Shown here one piece after another: positions 53,039-61,704 of a stretch of 64,000 nucleotides of DNA (the first letter of the stretch is position 1; each line of letters starts with the position of its first letter). The notes under the pieces are model-generated. The model saw only the letters and a program-made list of their open reading frames with translations, ran no database searches and was not told where the DNA came from. The translations under genes were made by a program, and so were the position numbers. Source of the stretch: JAFARE01 sp963777285. GTDB lineage: Bacteria > Chloroflexota > Dormibacteria > Aeolococcales > Aeolococcaceae. The stretch is taken from positions 310,001 through 374,000 of the forward strand of contig CAVZPR010000001.1 of the NCBI GenBank assembly GCA_963777285.1. Reading direction: 5' to 3'.

Positions 53039-53188
53039 CTACTCGTGCTCGCGTTCGCGGCGCCCCGCCGCATCCGCCGCTTCCCGCAACAGCTTCTCGC
53101 GCGCGTCCTTCTCCTCGCGAGCCTCATGCTGCCGCTGTTCCTCGTGACGTTGTTCGTGGCGCCGGGCTTCTTGCTCTTGCGTGTCCAT
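53039..53188 (-). CDS. small highly charged helical protein, hypothetical
   Basis: 49 residues, almost wholly Glu/Arg/Gln/His/Ala (MDTQEQEARRHEQRHEEQ...), predicted as one long charged helix. It lies 26 nt downstream of the Crp/Fnr gene in the same direction, and may be cotranscribed. The composition could be a chance frame, so confidence is moderate. Confidence 0.42.
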   Translation of the reverse strand: MDTQEQEARRHEQRHEEQRQHEAREEKDAREKLLREAADAAGRREREHE

Positions 53189-53214
53189 GGGCCGAGCATA
53201 TGGCGTCACTTCGA

Positions 53215-53961
53215 TCAGTGATGCGAATCTGCACTGGCGACTACCCTGTCCAGCGCTGACTTGATGACGGCGTAGCACTCGCAGGCGACGGACTCCAGGC
53301 CCACACGGTCGACGATCGTCACCTGACCGCGGTGATACCGGATCAACCCAGCCGCCTGAAGGAGCCCGGCGGAGAGCGTCACGGTGGCGCGGCGCGAGCC
53401 AAGCATCTGTCCCAGGAATTCGTGCGTGATCGGAAAGGTCTCGGCGCCCACGCGGTCATGGCTCATCAGCAGCCAGCGGCTGAGCCTCTCCTCGTTCGAA
53501 TGCAACCGGTTGCACGCCGCAGCTTGTGAGATCTGCCCGAACAGCGCCTGGAGATAGTTCTCGACGAGATCACGAAAGGCACCAGGGCGCTCGAATCGGG
53601 CGACGAAGGCCGGAGCTTGCATCCGCAGCGTGCGTCCCGGGACCTGTGAGATGGCGCGGACGGCGAGCGAGCCGCCGCGCACCATGGGTACGCCGACGAT
53701 GCCCTCGTTGCCTACCGTGGCGACTTCCACAATGGCGCCGTCCTCCAGGCTGGTGACCAGCGAGATGACGCCGTCGAGCGGGAAGTGCAGAGCCCTGACC
53801 TCTTCGCCAGGCTCGAAGACCACGGTCTTCATCGCGAGGGTCACCGGCGTCAGGTCCGGCAGCACCTCGGATCGCTCGCTGGCAGGTAGAGCGTCAAGTA
53901 GCCGGTTTCCCGTCCGTTTCCGTCCATTGCCAGAGTTGTGCTGGGCCACGATCCTACTCAC
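53215..53961 (-). CDS. Crp/Fnr-family transcriptional regulator
   Basis: 248 residues. Cyclic-nucleotide-like beta-roll (VVFEPGEEVRALHFPLDGVISLV, VGNEGIVGVPM), dimer helix and a C-terminal winged helix (ITHEFLGQMLGSRRATVTLSAGLLQAAGLIRYHRGQVTIVDR). The FNR-type N-terminal Cys set and the cAMP-contact Arg are absent, so its effector is unknown. GTG start at 53961. Confidence 0.88.
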   Translation of the reverse strand: MSRIVAQHNSGNGRKRTGNRLLDALPASERSEVLPDLTPVTLAMKTVVFEPGEEVRALHFPLDGVISLVTSLEDGAIVEVATVGNEGIVGVPMVRGGSLAVRAISQVPGRTLRMQAPAFVARFERPGAFRDLVENYLQALFGQISQAAACNRLHSNEERLSRWLLMSHDRVGAETFPITHEFLGQMLGSRRATVTLSAGLLQAAGLIRYHRGQVTIVDRVGLESVACECYAVIKSALDRVVASADSHH

Positions 53962-54171
53962 CGCAGCAACGCCGCGCTCCTGGTGACTCCGCCGGTCTAC
54001 GTGCCGGACGACGACAAACGAGTCTACCCCCTCGTTGCTCCCAACACGCTGATTGGGGCGGGTAGGCGCATGCGTCTCTCGCGAGCGGTCGACCGGCCCC
54101 GGTAGCCTGAGCCAGCCTCGACTTGGCGACGCATACCCCCACGGCGCATCGCGCGGTGGGGGATGGCCTTC

Positions 54172-55290
54172 CTACGCGACCACTGCCAGCATCGCCTTCC
54201 GTTGCTCGCCGCTAGACGCGACGGGGTCAGGCACGACACGCGGACTGCTGATGACGCTCTCGTACAGGCTCATGTATCCGCGGGCCATTACGGCTGGACT
54301 GAAGCGCTCTCGCGTCAACCGTGCGCACACCGACGGATCGACCTGCCCGACCCTCGACACCGCGTCGGTCATGCCGTCTGCGTCTGCCACCAGGAATCCG
54401 GTCACCCCGTCGGCCACCAGCTCGGGCGCGGCTCCGCGTGCGATCGCGATCACCGGCGTACCACTTGCCATCGCTTCGACCATTGCCAGCCCGAACGGCT
54501 CCTCCCACTGCAGCGGCGCCAGCAGGGCGTGTGCTCCGCTCAGCAGCCGAGCCTTGGCGTCGCCGGTGACGTTGACGATGTGTGTGACCCGGTCACCATC
54601 CACGTGCGGTGCGACATCGCGCTCGAAATAGCCGGTGGCTTCCGGGATGTCCTCCACCTTGCCGGCGAGCACGAGACGCATGCCCACGCGCCGCGCCACC
54701 TCGATTGCCACATGCTGCCCTTTGTCCGGACAGATACGCGCCAGGCACAGAAGATACGAGTTCGCGTCCGCAGCGGCGACGCGCAGCGCGTCGAGGTCCA
54801 CGGCGTTGTGCACCGTGCCGATCCACGGCAGCCGGGGCATGCTGGCGCGCTGAGCCGCGCTGATGGACACAAATCCAACGCTGGGTGCGACCGAGGAATA
54901 GAACGTCGCGTATGTCTCCGGAATGTCGCCGTGCACCGTGTGCACCACCGGGACGACGCCGCCGAGGCACGCCGCGATCAGGCTGGAGAAGCCGCAGTGG
55001 TCGTGGATGACGTCGACGTCGTGCAGCTGAGCCAGCGTGGTCGCGACGCGAGCGGCGTACGTCAGCTCTCGCATGCGCTCAGCAGGTCGGCCCAGGTCGG
55101 CACGCCACTTCGCGGGGGCCAACTCGATCGCGCCCGGCTGAGACCCGTCGGCGGCGATGAGCGTGACCCGCTGACCGGCGCGCCGGAGTGCGTCGCACAG
55201 CAGAGCGACCACGAGCTCTATGCCGCCGTAGCCATCGGGCGGGACCGGGTACCACGGGGGTGCGACGACCACCACATGCCGGCGGGTCAT
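54172..55290 (-). CDS. glycosyltransferase family 4 (GT-B fold)
   Basis: 372 residues. N-domain VVAPPWYPVPPDGYGGIELVVALL with the glycine loop, middle LCLARICPDKGQHVAIEVARR, and the donor-binding EPFGLAMVEAMASGTPVIAIARGAAPELV (E-x7-E) of GT4. It transfers a sugar from a nucleotide donor. It is 3 nt downstream of the HAD-GH65 gene, so the pair probably acts on one glycan or disaccharide. Confidence 0.9.
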   Translation of the reverse strand: MTRRHVVVVAPPWYPVPPDGYGGIELVVALLCDALRRAGQRVTLIAADGSQPGAIELAPAKWRADLGRPAERMRELTYAARVATTLAQLHDVDVIHDHCGFSSLIAACLGGVVPVVHTVHGDIPETYATFYSSVAPSVGFVSISAAQRASMPRLPWIGTVHNAVDLDALRVAAADANSYLLCLARICPDKGQHVAIEVARRVGMRLVLAGKVEDIPEATGYFERDVAPHVDGDRVTHIVNVTGDAKARLLSGAHALLAPLQWEEPFGLAMVEAMASGTPVIAIARGAAPELVADGVTGFLVADADGMTDAVSRVGQVDPSVCARLTRERFSPAVMARGYMSLYESVISSPRVVPDPVASSGEQRKAMLAVVA

Positions 55291-55293
55291 CGG

Positions 55294-58098
55294 TCAGTCC
55301 CGCGCAACGACAACGCGAAGCGCGTGGTCGGTGTCCACTGTGACGTCCTCGCCGCGGATGTGCACCCGCACGCGCACGCCTCGATACAGCATGTGAACGG
55401 TGAGGTCCTGCCATTCCGCAGGCAGCCGGGGAGTGATGCGCAGGGCGTCACCGTCGGCCCGGATACCGGCAAAGCCCTCCACCATCGCCAGCCACACACC
55501 TCCCATTGCCGCCACGTGCAGCCCGTGCGCCGTAGACGGCGAGGTTCCGGTCACGTCCAGGCCGGCCGCGTACCGCAGCAGATCGCGCGCCTCCTGGTGG
55601 CGCGAGGCCCGCGCCAGCAGCGCGGCGTGCACCGCGGGGGAGAGCGAGCTGCCGTGCGCGGTGATCGGCAAATAGCGGTCGAGGTTCGGGCCGAGTGATC
55701 CCGGCGCCACGTCGTCGGGGACCATCAGCTGCAGCATCAGTGCGTCCGCCTGCTTGACGACCTGCAGAGATTGAATGCGGTCGAAGCCGATGACCGAGTC
55801 CGCCGCGAAAGGCGCCGGCCCATAGGTGGCGCGGAGCGGGAACAGGGTGAGATCGGAGAAGCCGGCGAACTCCTCGTACACCAGCGTCTGTGGATCGAGG
55901 CCGTCCACCAGGTGGTCGGCGAGCCTGCGCCACGTGCGCACTTCGCGCTCATCGCACTGCGAGCCCGCCCGCGTGATCGCCGCGCAGAGGTTCCAGCGCG
56001 CCATGACGTTGGTGAACGCATTGTCATCGACGTCGTCGTGGTACTCGTCGGGGCCGATGACGTGCCGGATATGCGCGGTGCCATCACCATCAGTGTCGAT
56101 GCGGGACGCCCAGTAGCGCGCGGTCTCGACCAGCAGCTGGGTCAGCGGGCCGCGGCGGAATGACGGGTCCGCGGTCCAGTCGTCGTAGCGGCACGCCGCC
56201 CAGGCGACGTCGGCCACGATGTGGTCCTCCATCTCGCCCGTGCGTACGACAACATGCTCACCACGCGGTCCCAGCACCATCGTGGGAGTGATCTCGCGGC
56301 CGGTGCTCGCAGACTCCCAGGGGAACTTGGCTCCCCCGCGGCCCAGCTCGCGCGCCTGCTCAACCGCGGTGCCCAGGCGGCGCACGCGATACTCGAGCAT
56401 CGCCCTGGCGGCGGGTGGACACGTTGCCGCCAGGAAAGGCACGACGAAGACATCGGAGTCCCAAAAGACGTGGCCGTTGTAGCCGTCACCGCTGAGGCCG
56501 CGCGCCCCGAGCGCCGCCTCGGCCGTCGTCGCCACCGCGCCCATGAGCTGGAAGAGTGAGTACCGGACGTTGCGCTGCAGCTCGTCGTCGCCGGTGATGC
56601 GGATGTCCGCGTCTCGCCACCGTGTCGCCCACGCCTCACGGTGGGTCCGATGCAGTGCGTTGACACCATGCTGTCGCGCCGTTTCGGCACGGAACCGCGT
56701 CACGCTCACGTCACCGGCCGCGAACACCGCAACCCGCTCGACCACGAGCTGGTCATCGTCGGTTCGCACCACGTCGTTCACGTGCACCGCCATCCCGCCG
56801 CTCTGTGATGTGGTGACCAGCGAGTCGCTGGTGCCCCCGGCCTGCGCGCCGATGAGCGCGCGGTCCCCGATGGCCCACAGCACCGCAGTCCCCGGCGATT
56901 GCAGCGCGCTGAATCCAACCGATGACACCTTCGCTCCCTCCTGCTCCACGCGCTGGGCCAGCATGCCGGTCCGGACATCGAGCACGCGTGTGAGACGCGC
57001 GGTTGGAGGCAGCGGTGTCGAGAGTTGGTTCCATCCCGGCAGCGGACGAAGATGCTCCGACGCACCCTCCCCCTCGTAGAACCCGGCCGCGAGCGTCGCC
57101 CCGGTTGCGGCAGGGTGTGTCAGCAACGGAACGCCCACCGCACCGATGCGGCCATCCGCAACCGTCAGCACCGATGCCCGCTGCGGCTCAAGCGCTGCGT
57201 CGAATCCATCGACGGTGATGCACCAAGCAGCGTCGGGTCTGGGCTGCGGTGGCTGTCCCAGGGCGCGGCGATGCAGCTGGTCCTCCAGCACCTCGATCAT
57301 GCGGTCCGGACCGCCGGGCAGCGCCAGCACGCCGGGGGGTGCGCCGAACGGCTCGGCGCCGACGGTGACGGCGACCGCGCCCCTGGATTCAGCCACGAGA
57401 ATCAGCGAATCGCTGCCCGGGACGCCCCCGAGCATGCCGAACTCGTCGCCTGCGACCAGCACATCGGCAGCGCTGATGCCGTGCTCCCACAGATCCGCGA
57501 ACGCCCATCGTGCCGCATCCGCCTTGTCGGTCAGACCGATCTCCACGTACTTGGCATCACTGCTGATGCGCGCCTCCGGCAGACCCGCATCGGTTGCGGC
57601 CACGCGCGCCATGGCCACCACGTCGGCGACTGAAACGATCCCCGCCGCACGCAGGCGCTCCTCCGTGGCGGAGAGCAGATCGGCGATGCGAGCCTTGGGC
57701 GGGTCGGCCCACTGCGGCAGTGGAATGATGTCCACCTTGCGGCGGTTGAGACGCTGCGCGACGATCGTCGCGTGCAGGCCCCGTTCACCCAGACGTTCGA
57801 CGGTCAGCGCCGCGGCCCGATCCAGCTGCGCATTCTCGGCGGCCGTCGCCTCACGCCGGTGCAGCAGCACGGCGCCGTCGCGTTCGCACTGGTACACCTC
57901 TGAGCCGCGGTTGACGCACATGAGCAGGCGACCAGGACCCGCGGGGCGAGCCCGGAGCTGGCCGTCCACATTGCCGACGTGCGTTCCGGTGACCAGCACA
58001 AGATCGAACCCAGCTGCGCAGAGACCCTCGATGACCGCGCGAACCTGGGAGGCGTCGGAGGCGCGATCGGGCACAAGCGTGCCGTCCCAGTCGGCCAC
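55294..58098 (-). CDS. HAD phosphatase - GH65 disaccharide phosphorylase fusion (trehalose/kojibiose type)
   Basis: 934 residues. An N-terminal HAD phosphatase (DWDGT nucleophile motif, GDEFGMLGG) of about 270 residues is fused to a full GH65 enzyme: beta-sandwich, linker, (alpha/alpha)6 barrel with general acid E685 in GPDEYHDDVDDNAFTNVMA, and the C-terminal sandwich. GH65 phosphorolyses trehalose, maltose or kojibiose to beta-glucose-1-phosphate; the HAD part may be a phosphoglucomutase or phosphatase. Start problem: GTG 58098 cuts the first HAD strand; in-frame sense (LLAVRRRFEAC) extends about 30 residues upstream without a standard start codon. Confidence 0.88.
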   Translation of the reverse strand: MADWDGTLVPDRASDASQVRAVIEGLCAAGFDLVLVTGTHVGNVDGQLRARPAGPGRLLMCVNRGSEVYQCERDGAVLLHRREATAAENAQLDRAAALTVERLGERGLHATIVAQRLNRRKVDIIPLPQWADPPKARIADLLSATEERLRAAGIVSVADVVAMARVAATDAGLPEARISSDAKYVEIGLTDKADAARWAFADLWEHGISAADVLVAGDEFGMLGGVPGSDSLILVAESRGAVAVTVGAEPFGAPPGVLALPGGPDRMIEVLEDQLHRRALGQPPQPRPDAAWCITVDGFDAALEPQRASVLTVADGRIGAVGVPLLTHPAATGATLAAGFYEGEGASEHLRPLPGWNQLSTPLPPTARLTRVLDVRTGMLAQRVEQEGAKVSSVGFSALQSPGTAVLWAIGDRALIGAQAGGTSDSLVTTSQSGGMAVHVNDVVRTDDDQLVVERVAVFAAGDVSVTRFRAETARQHGVNALHRTHREAWATRWRDADIRITGDDELQRNVRYSLFQLMGAVATTAEAALGARGLSGDGYNGHVFWDSDVFVVPFLAATCPPAARAMLEYRVRRLGTAVEQARELGRGGAKFPWESASTGREITPTMVLGPRGEHVVVRTGEMEDHIVADVAWAACRYDDWTADPSFRRGPLTQLLVETARYWASRIDTDGDGTAHIRHVIGPDEYHDDVDDNAFTNVMARWNLCAAITRAGSQCDEREVRTWRRLADHLVDGLDPQTLVYEEFAGFSDLTLFPLRATYGPAPFAADSVIGFDRIQSLQVVKQADALMLQLMVPDDVAPGSLGPNLDRYLPITAHGSSLSPAVHAALLARASRHQEARDLLRYAAGLDVTGTSPSTAHGLHVAAMGGVWLAMVEGFAGIRADGDALRITPRLPAEWQDLTVHMLYRGVRVRVHIRGEDVTVDTDHALRVVVARD

Positions 58099-58404
58099 AC
58101 AGGCTTCGAACCGCCGGCGGACGGCAAGCAGCGGGGAGGCGCCCTCAGCGATGGCCGACCTGAAGGCCGAAGATGCGCCGGCGGAGTCCTGCTGTCATGT
58201 GCACGTATCCTTGTTGATTGATCGTCGTGGATCGTCGTCGGCACACGCAGGCTGGTGCACAACTGCCACAGACCAGGTGCCTGACCTGCCGCAGCATCGA
58301 TGATGGTCCTGCGAGCGCAACAATTGCAGTAACAGATGCTGCAGGGGTCGATTCGCCAGTCGTTCGGCAGGCACCTGAGATGTTCCGCCGATCAGTGAGG
58401 AGTG
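58099..58404. other. 306-bp intergenic region
   Basis: It holds the probable N-terminal extension of the HAD-GH65 gene (58099 to about 58190), then the promoter side of that gene, including a GATCGTCGT tandem at about 58220-58240. No gene or RNA recognised beyond that. Confidence 0.5.
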
Positions 58405-58752
58405 CTAGCCTGCACCAGGCTCCGCAACAAATGCGGTAACAGCCTCGACGCGTGACTCCCAGTAGCCCAGGCGCGACCGGAAACGCTGCGCCTGCGCCAC
58501 CACCACCGGCACGTTGGTCAACTCCACCTCGCGCCGCGCCTGCGGAGACTGCGTCGCCATCAGATCCCTGATCCGCTGCAGCACCAACTCCTCCATGGCC
58601 AGGATCTCCGCATAGATGTTTCGCCAGAACAGCGCTTCCTCCAGCGATGCGGTGCGGGGGTCACCCTCGCCGTCCATGCGCAGCGACGCATCTCCGCCAC
58701 GCGTCGCCGCAATGATGTCGGGCCGGTCCGGAGTCGGTCTGGGTGCACGCAT
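58405..58752 (-). CDS. stand-alone helical domain protein, paralogue of the 59523-60083 N-domain
   Basis: 115 residues. From residue 38 it is a helical bundle (LEEALFWRNIYAEILAMEELVLQRIRDLM...) with W43, I46-Y47, AQ and a final W-x2-R. The same spacing of W-x2-IY, L-x-R-x-R and RL-x2-W-x2-R is found in the winged-helix protein at 59523-60083. It has no DNA-binding part of its own and may be a partner or competitor of that regulator. ATG at 58752 chosen over an Arg/Ser-rich open extension. Confidence 0.6.
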   Translation of the reverse strand: MRAPRPTPDRPDIIAATRGGDASLRMDGEGDPRTASLEEALFWRNIYAEILAMEELVLQRIRDLMATQSPQARREVELTNVPVVVAQAQRFRSRLGYWESRVEAVTAFVAEPGAG

Positions 58753-59025
58753 GCTCTTCTTGTACGCCCGCCGGCATAAGAAGATCAGCAATATCGTTAA
58801 ACGTGACGGCGTGACGGACGTGGCGCTCACTGCGGCGGCCGCGCTACCTCACGAAGGAGAGGACATCCTCCCCCGGCTCGAGATCCCTGCCACGCCTCGG
58901 ACCAGGGACGTGCCGGCCCCACCGACGTGTTGCTGCGCCTGTTACGGCTGCCGCACCACACTTGCGGCAGACCAAGCCATGCAGGGAACAAGCGTGGCTC
59001 GACCCGCCCACGCGGAGGAGTGACG

Positions 59026-59397
59026 ATGTTGCAGACACCACCGACAGCACAGACCGGCGCGCCCCCTGCGCCGCCGCCACGCGGCAGCCTGGGCAACCCG
59101 GTTACCGCCCCCGCCGCCGTGGTCACACGGACCCGCACCGGCATCGTGTGGTGGGCGCTGGGATTCAGCATGGTGCTGCTCGTCATCACCATGGTCTTCG
59201 TTCTGCAGAACCTGGGCTCCGCAAGCATCAAGTTCTTCACCGTCGCATGGACCATTCCGTTGGGTCTGGACCTGCTGCTCGCGGCGCTGCTGGGAGGTCT
59301 CTTCGCCTTCCTGCTCGGTGCCGCTCGGATCCTGCAGCTGCGCCGTCTCGCGCGCCGGACCGCACGCGCGCCTCGGCGGGCCGGGGGCGTCTCCTGA
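59026..59397 (+). CDS. LapA-family (DUF1049) membrane protein
   Basis: 123 residues. A Pro/Ala-rich cytosolic N-terminus, two helices (GIVWWALGFSMVLLVITMVFVLQNLG and IPLGLDLLLAALLGGLFAFLLGAA) with the family's QN region and SIKFFTVAWTIPLGL, then a basic tail. LapA-like proteins are associated with envelope/LPS assembly or are of unknown function in Actinobacteria. GGAGG precedes the ATG. Confidence 0.82.
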   Translation: MLQTPPTAQTGAPPAPPPRGSLGNPVTAPAAVVTRTRTGIVWWALGFSMVLLVITMVFVLQNLGSASIKFFTVAWTIPLGLDLLLAALLGGLFAFLLGAARILQLRRLARRTARAPRRAGGVS

Positions 59398-59399
59398 GG

Positions 59400-59423
59400 G
59401 CTGCCGGTAGGGAGACCGGTAGC
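59400..59423 (+). terminator. hairpin after the LapA-like gene
   Basis: GCTGCCGGT/ACCGGTAGC, a 9-bp stem with one wobble and loop AGGGAG, starts 2 nt after the stop. No T-run. Confidence 0.45.
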
Positions 59424-59522
59424 GAACCCTTATCGACGACCTTGACCTTCAACGTCGTCACGGGGTACTGGGCGCCCGACGGCCAGAATAGACAGTGTGT
59501 CGAGTTTGGCGTCTGTGCATCA

Positions 59523-60083
59523 TCAGCCCTCGTTTCGAAACGCGAGGGCATAGCCACGACCGGGCCGATTGATGAGGTCGCACGGTATCTCCAGACGACC
59601 GAGGATTTTCCTGACTCGCAGGACGTAATTGCGGACTTCTTCCGGTCGCAGTGCCGCGTCTGACCAGGCGTACGCGCTGATCTGCGAAGTGGTGTAAAAA
59701 CGGTGCGGGTGGTCGAGCAGAAATTGTAAGAGCTCGAATTCTCTGACCGTGAGCGCGGCCTCCTTCCCCTTGTGGCGTATCACTCGCCCATTCGGATCGA
59801 CCCATAGACCCTGGAGCTGCCACACCCGCTGGTACCACTGGTCGAGCCGCTCGTGATAGCCGGCGAGCTGAGCCTCGATGTACGTGACGTCGACGTCGAC
59901 GGCGCCCTGCGCGACTGGAGGCAGTTTGGGCAACTCGCGCCTGACCCGCTCAAGGAGGCGGAGCTTGAAGCGGATCAGGTCGTCATAGATGCTCATCCAG
60001 TGGCGAGCGTCCTCCCAGTGTTCGGTTGCGAGGTCCTCTCCTTCGAGGGGCCCCGTGGCGGGCGCCCCATCGTGTCGCGCCAT
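59523..60083 (-). CDS. winged-helix (OmpR-type) regulator with a novel helical N-domain
   Basis: 186 residues. Residues 20-95 are the helical domain shared with the 58405-58752 protein (W29, I32-Y33, YHERLDQWYQRVW). Residues 105-182 are an OmpR/PhoB-type winged helix (LTVREFELLQFLLDHPHRFYTTSQI...VRNYVLRVRKILGRL...RPGRGYAL). A receiver domain is missing, so it is not a classical response regulator; the helical domain must carry the input. Target unknown. Confidence 0.82.
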   Translation of the reverse strand: MARHDGAPATGPLEGEDLATEHWEDARHWMSIYDDLIRFKLRLLERVRRELPKLPPVAQGAVDVDVTYIEAQLAGYHERLDQWYQRVWQLQGLWVDPNGRVIRHKGKEAALTVREFELLQFLLDHPHRFYTTSQISAYAWSDAALRPEEVRNYVLRVRKILGRLEIPCDLINRPGRGYALAFRNEG

Positions 60084-60355
60084 ACACCCACTTTAAGGCG
60101 GTGTTACGGATGTTTTTACGGACGGCCGGTGCATTGAAGAGGGCATGGACACCGAACGCGCCGGTCGCGACCGACCCGACATCGCCGCGGCAACGAGGGG
60201 AGGGGACGTCTAGATCGGCACCACTACTGTTCTGGGAGACGTGTGCCGGGACGCCTCAATCGCGCCTAGGGATGTTGCTGCCGTTGTTGCGCGCTCGGGT
60301 GCAAGCTCGAAGACGGCACATGAGCGAGCTGCATAGAGGTCACCGAGGAGCGTCA

Positions 60356-60742
60356 ATGTCCACCGATGAGAACAAGCAAACTGTCCGCCGGTTCCTCGCA
60401 GCGATTTCGAAAGGGGGCGACACCGATCAGATCGACAGGTTGGTCGCACCGGGTTACGTGAACCGCGGCATGGGCAATCTCGATCTCGCCGGCTTCAAGG
60501 CGATGCTTGCCACAATGCCCGCGGCGACCGACGTGGAGATCAACGATCTGCTAGGCGAAGGCGATGGCGTGGTGCTTCGGAGCACGATGAGCATCACCCT
60601 CGGCACGGGGGAGACTCTCTCCGCACGTGCCTTGACGTTCTACCGCCTCGCGAACGGAAAGATCGTGGAAGATGACACCATGACCACGCCGGATCTAACG
60701 CAGATCCTGGGCAGTGCGATCCCGGCGACAGCTGGCGTCTAG
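60356..60742 (+). CDS. SnoaL-like / NTF2-fold protein
   Basis: 128 residues. NKQTVRRFLAAISKGGDTDQIDRLVAPGYVNRG and GFKAMLATMPAATDVEINDLLGEGDGVVLRSTM... with GKIVEDDTM is the SnoaL/polyketide-cyclase-like cone fold. Such proteins are isomerases, hydrolases or of unknown role. GAGGAG 6 nt before the ATG supports the start. Confidence 0.82.
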   Translation: MSTDENKQTVRRFLAAISKGGDTDQIDRLVAPGYVNRGMGNLDLAGFKAMLATMPAATDVEINDLLGEGDGVVLRSTMSITLGTGETLSARALTFYRLANGKIVEDDTMTTPDLTQILGSAIPATAGV

Positions 60743-60811
60743 CCAGACGACCGAGGCGATGTTCTCCTCCGATTGACCTCAACGCTGACGACCGGTCCTC
60801 GAACTTCGAGG

Positions 60812-61060
60812 TCAACGTCCGTGCTGCAGTGCCGCTGCAATGTCGGAGACCTTCTGAACAAGTCGCTGCGTGTCCGGAATGGCCCGGAAGCCAGGGTGCT
60901 CGTAGAAGCCGGCTGCATTTGCGTCGATGGCATCGACGACCATGAAACGAGCAGCGATGGTCGCGGTCGCTTCGACGATCCGTTCGAGCGCGTCTGCAAG
61001 CAGAGCACCACCGAGCGTTTGGCCGTGGAGCGAGCTGTCCAGCGCGAGGCGCGCGGACAT
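60812..61060 (-). pseudogene. C-terminal half of a GNAT acetyltransferase
   Basis: 82 residues: ARLALDSSLHGQTLGGALLADALERIVEA...FMVVDAIDANAAGFYEHPGFRAIPDTQRLVQKVSDI. This holds GNAT motif A (Q/R-x-x-G-x-G/A, here HGQTLGGAL) and the closing YEHPGF of TacT/AtaT-like toxins, but the N-terminal 80 or so residues are missing and no RHH antitoxin gene adjoins. A remnant of a toxin-antitoxin locus is likely; a short functional protein is less likely. Confidence 0.65.
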
Positions 61061-61222
61061 CAGGGAGTCCCGTCAAGCTTCGGGGCCCGACCCGGCGCCT
61101 ACTCCTTTGGGTGGGCCTCGACGTGTTTCACACCATCCGCCAGCGGAGCCACACACCCGGTCGTGTGCTGGGCGAGTCGACGGCAAAGGAGGCGTGACCG
61201 CGACCCGTCTCGACTGGATCGT

Positions 61223-61262
61223 GTCAAGAACATTGACAGGGTCAACCATCAGCGAGTAGGAT
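61223..61262 (+). promoter_or_regulatory. furA promoter with triple GTCAA/TTGAC half-sites
   Basis: -35 TTGACA (61233-61238), 18-bp spacer, -10 TAGGAT (61257-61262); the GTG at 61270 is 7 nt further, so leaderless. Half-sites GTCAA (61223-61227), TTGAC (61233-61237) and GTCAA (61241-61245) alternate with 5- and 3-bp gaps around the -35, a likely operator for FurA autoregulation. Confidence 0.65.
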
Positions 61263-61269
61263 CCGACCC

Positions 61270-61704
61270 GTGGCAGTTCGGGCGACCTCGCCGATGCTCC
61301 TGCGCAGCGGAGGTCTGAGGCCCACCGCCATCCGCCTTGCAGTGCTCGATGCCCTGCGGCAGACACCACACGCCGGCGTGCCCGACATCACAGCCGCCGT
61401 GCAGCGCGCGCTCGGCAGCGCATCACGGCAGGCGGTGTACGACGCACTCGAGCAGCTCTTCGGCGCGCAGCTGGTCCGGCGAATCGAGCCCGCCGGATCA
61501 CCCGCTCGGTACGAGGTGCGGGTGGGAGACAACCACCATCACGTCGTCTGCCGCCGTTGCGGGCGCGCCGCCGACGTCGACTGCGCGGTCGGTGAGGCCC
61601 CGTGCCTGGAGGCGTCGCAGACACACGGATTCGTTCTCGATGAAGCAGAGGTGACCTTCTGGGGTCTCTGTCCCCGATGCCAGGGCAAGGAGGAAAAAGC
61701 ATGA
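61270..61704 (+). CDS. furA: Fur-family regulator (FurA) of the catalase-peroxidase operon
   Basis: 144 residues. Winged helix (LRPTAIRLAVLDALRQTPHAGVPDITAAVQRALGSASRQAVYDALEQL), metal-binding NHHHVVCRRCG and structural-zinc pairs CRRC and CPRC. In mycobacteria and streptomycetes FurA represses itself and katG and is relieved by peroxide. GTG start; its stop overlaps the katG start (ATGA). Confidence 0.93.
   Translation: MAVRATSPMLLRSGGLRPTAIRLAVLDALRQTPHAGVPDITAAVQRALGSASRQAVYDALEQLFGAQLVRRIEPAGSPARYEVRVGDNHHHVVCRRCGRAADVDCAVGEAPCLEASQTHGFVLDEAEVTFWGLCPRCQGKEEKA

Noticed and set aside
58218..58242. GATCGTCGT tandem as a possible operator
   Set aside because: Only two imperfect copies and no promoter elements at a fitting distance; too weak to call.
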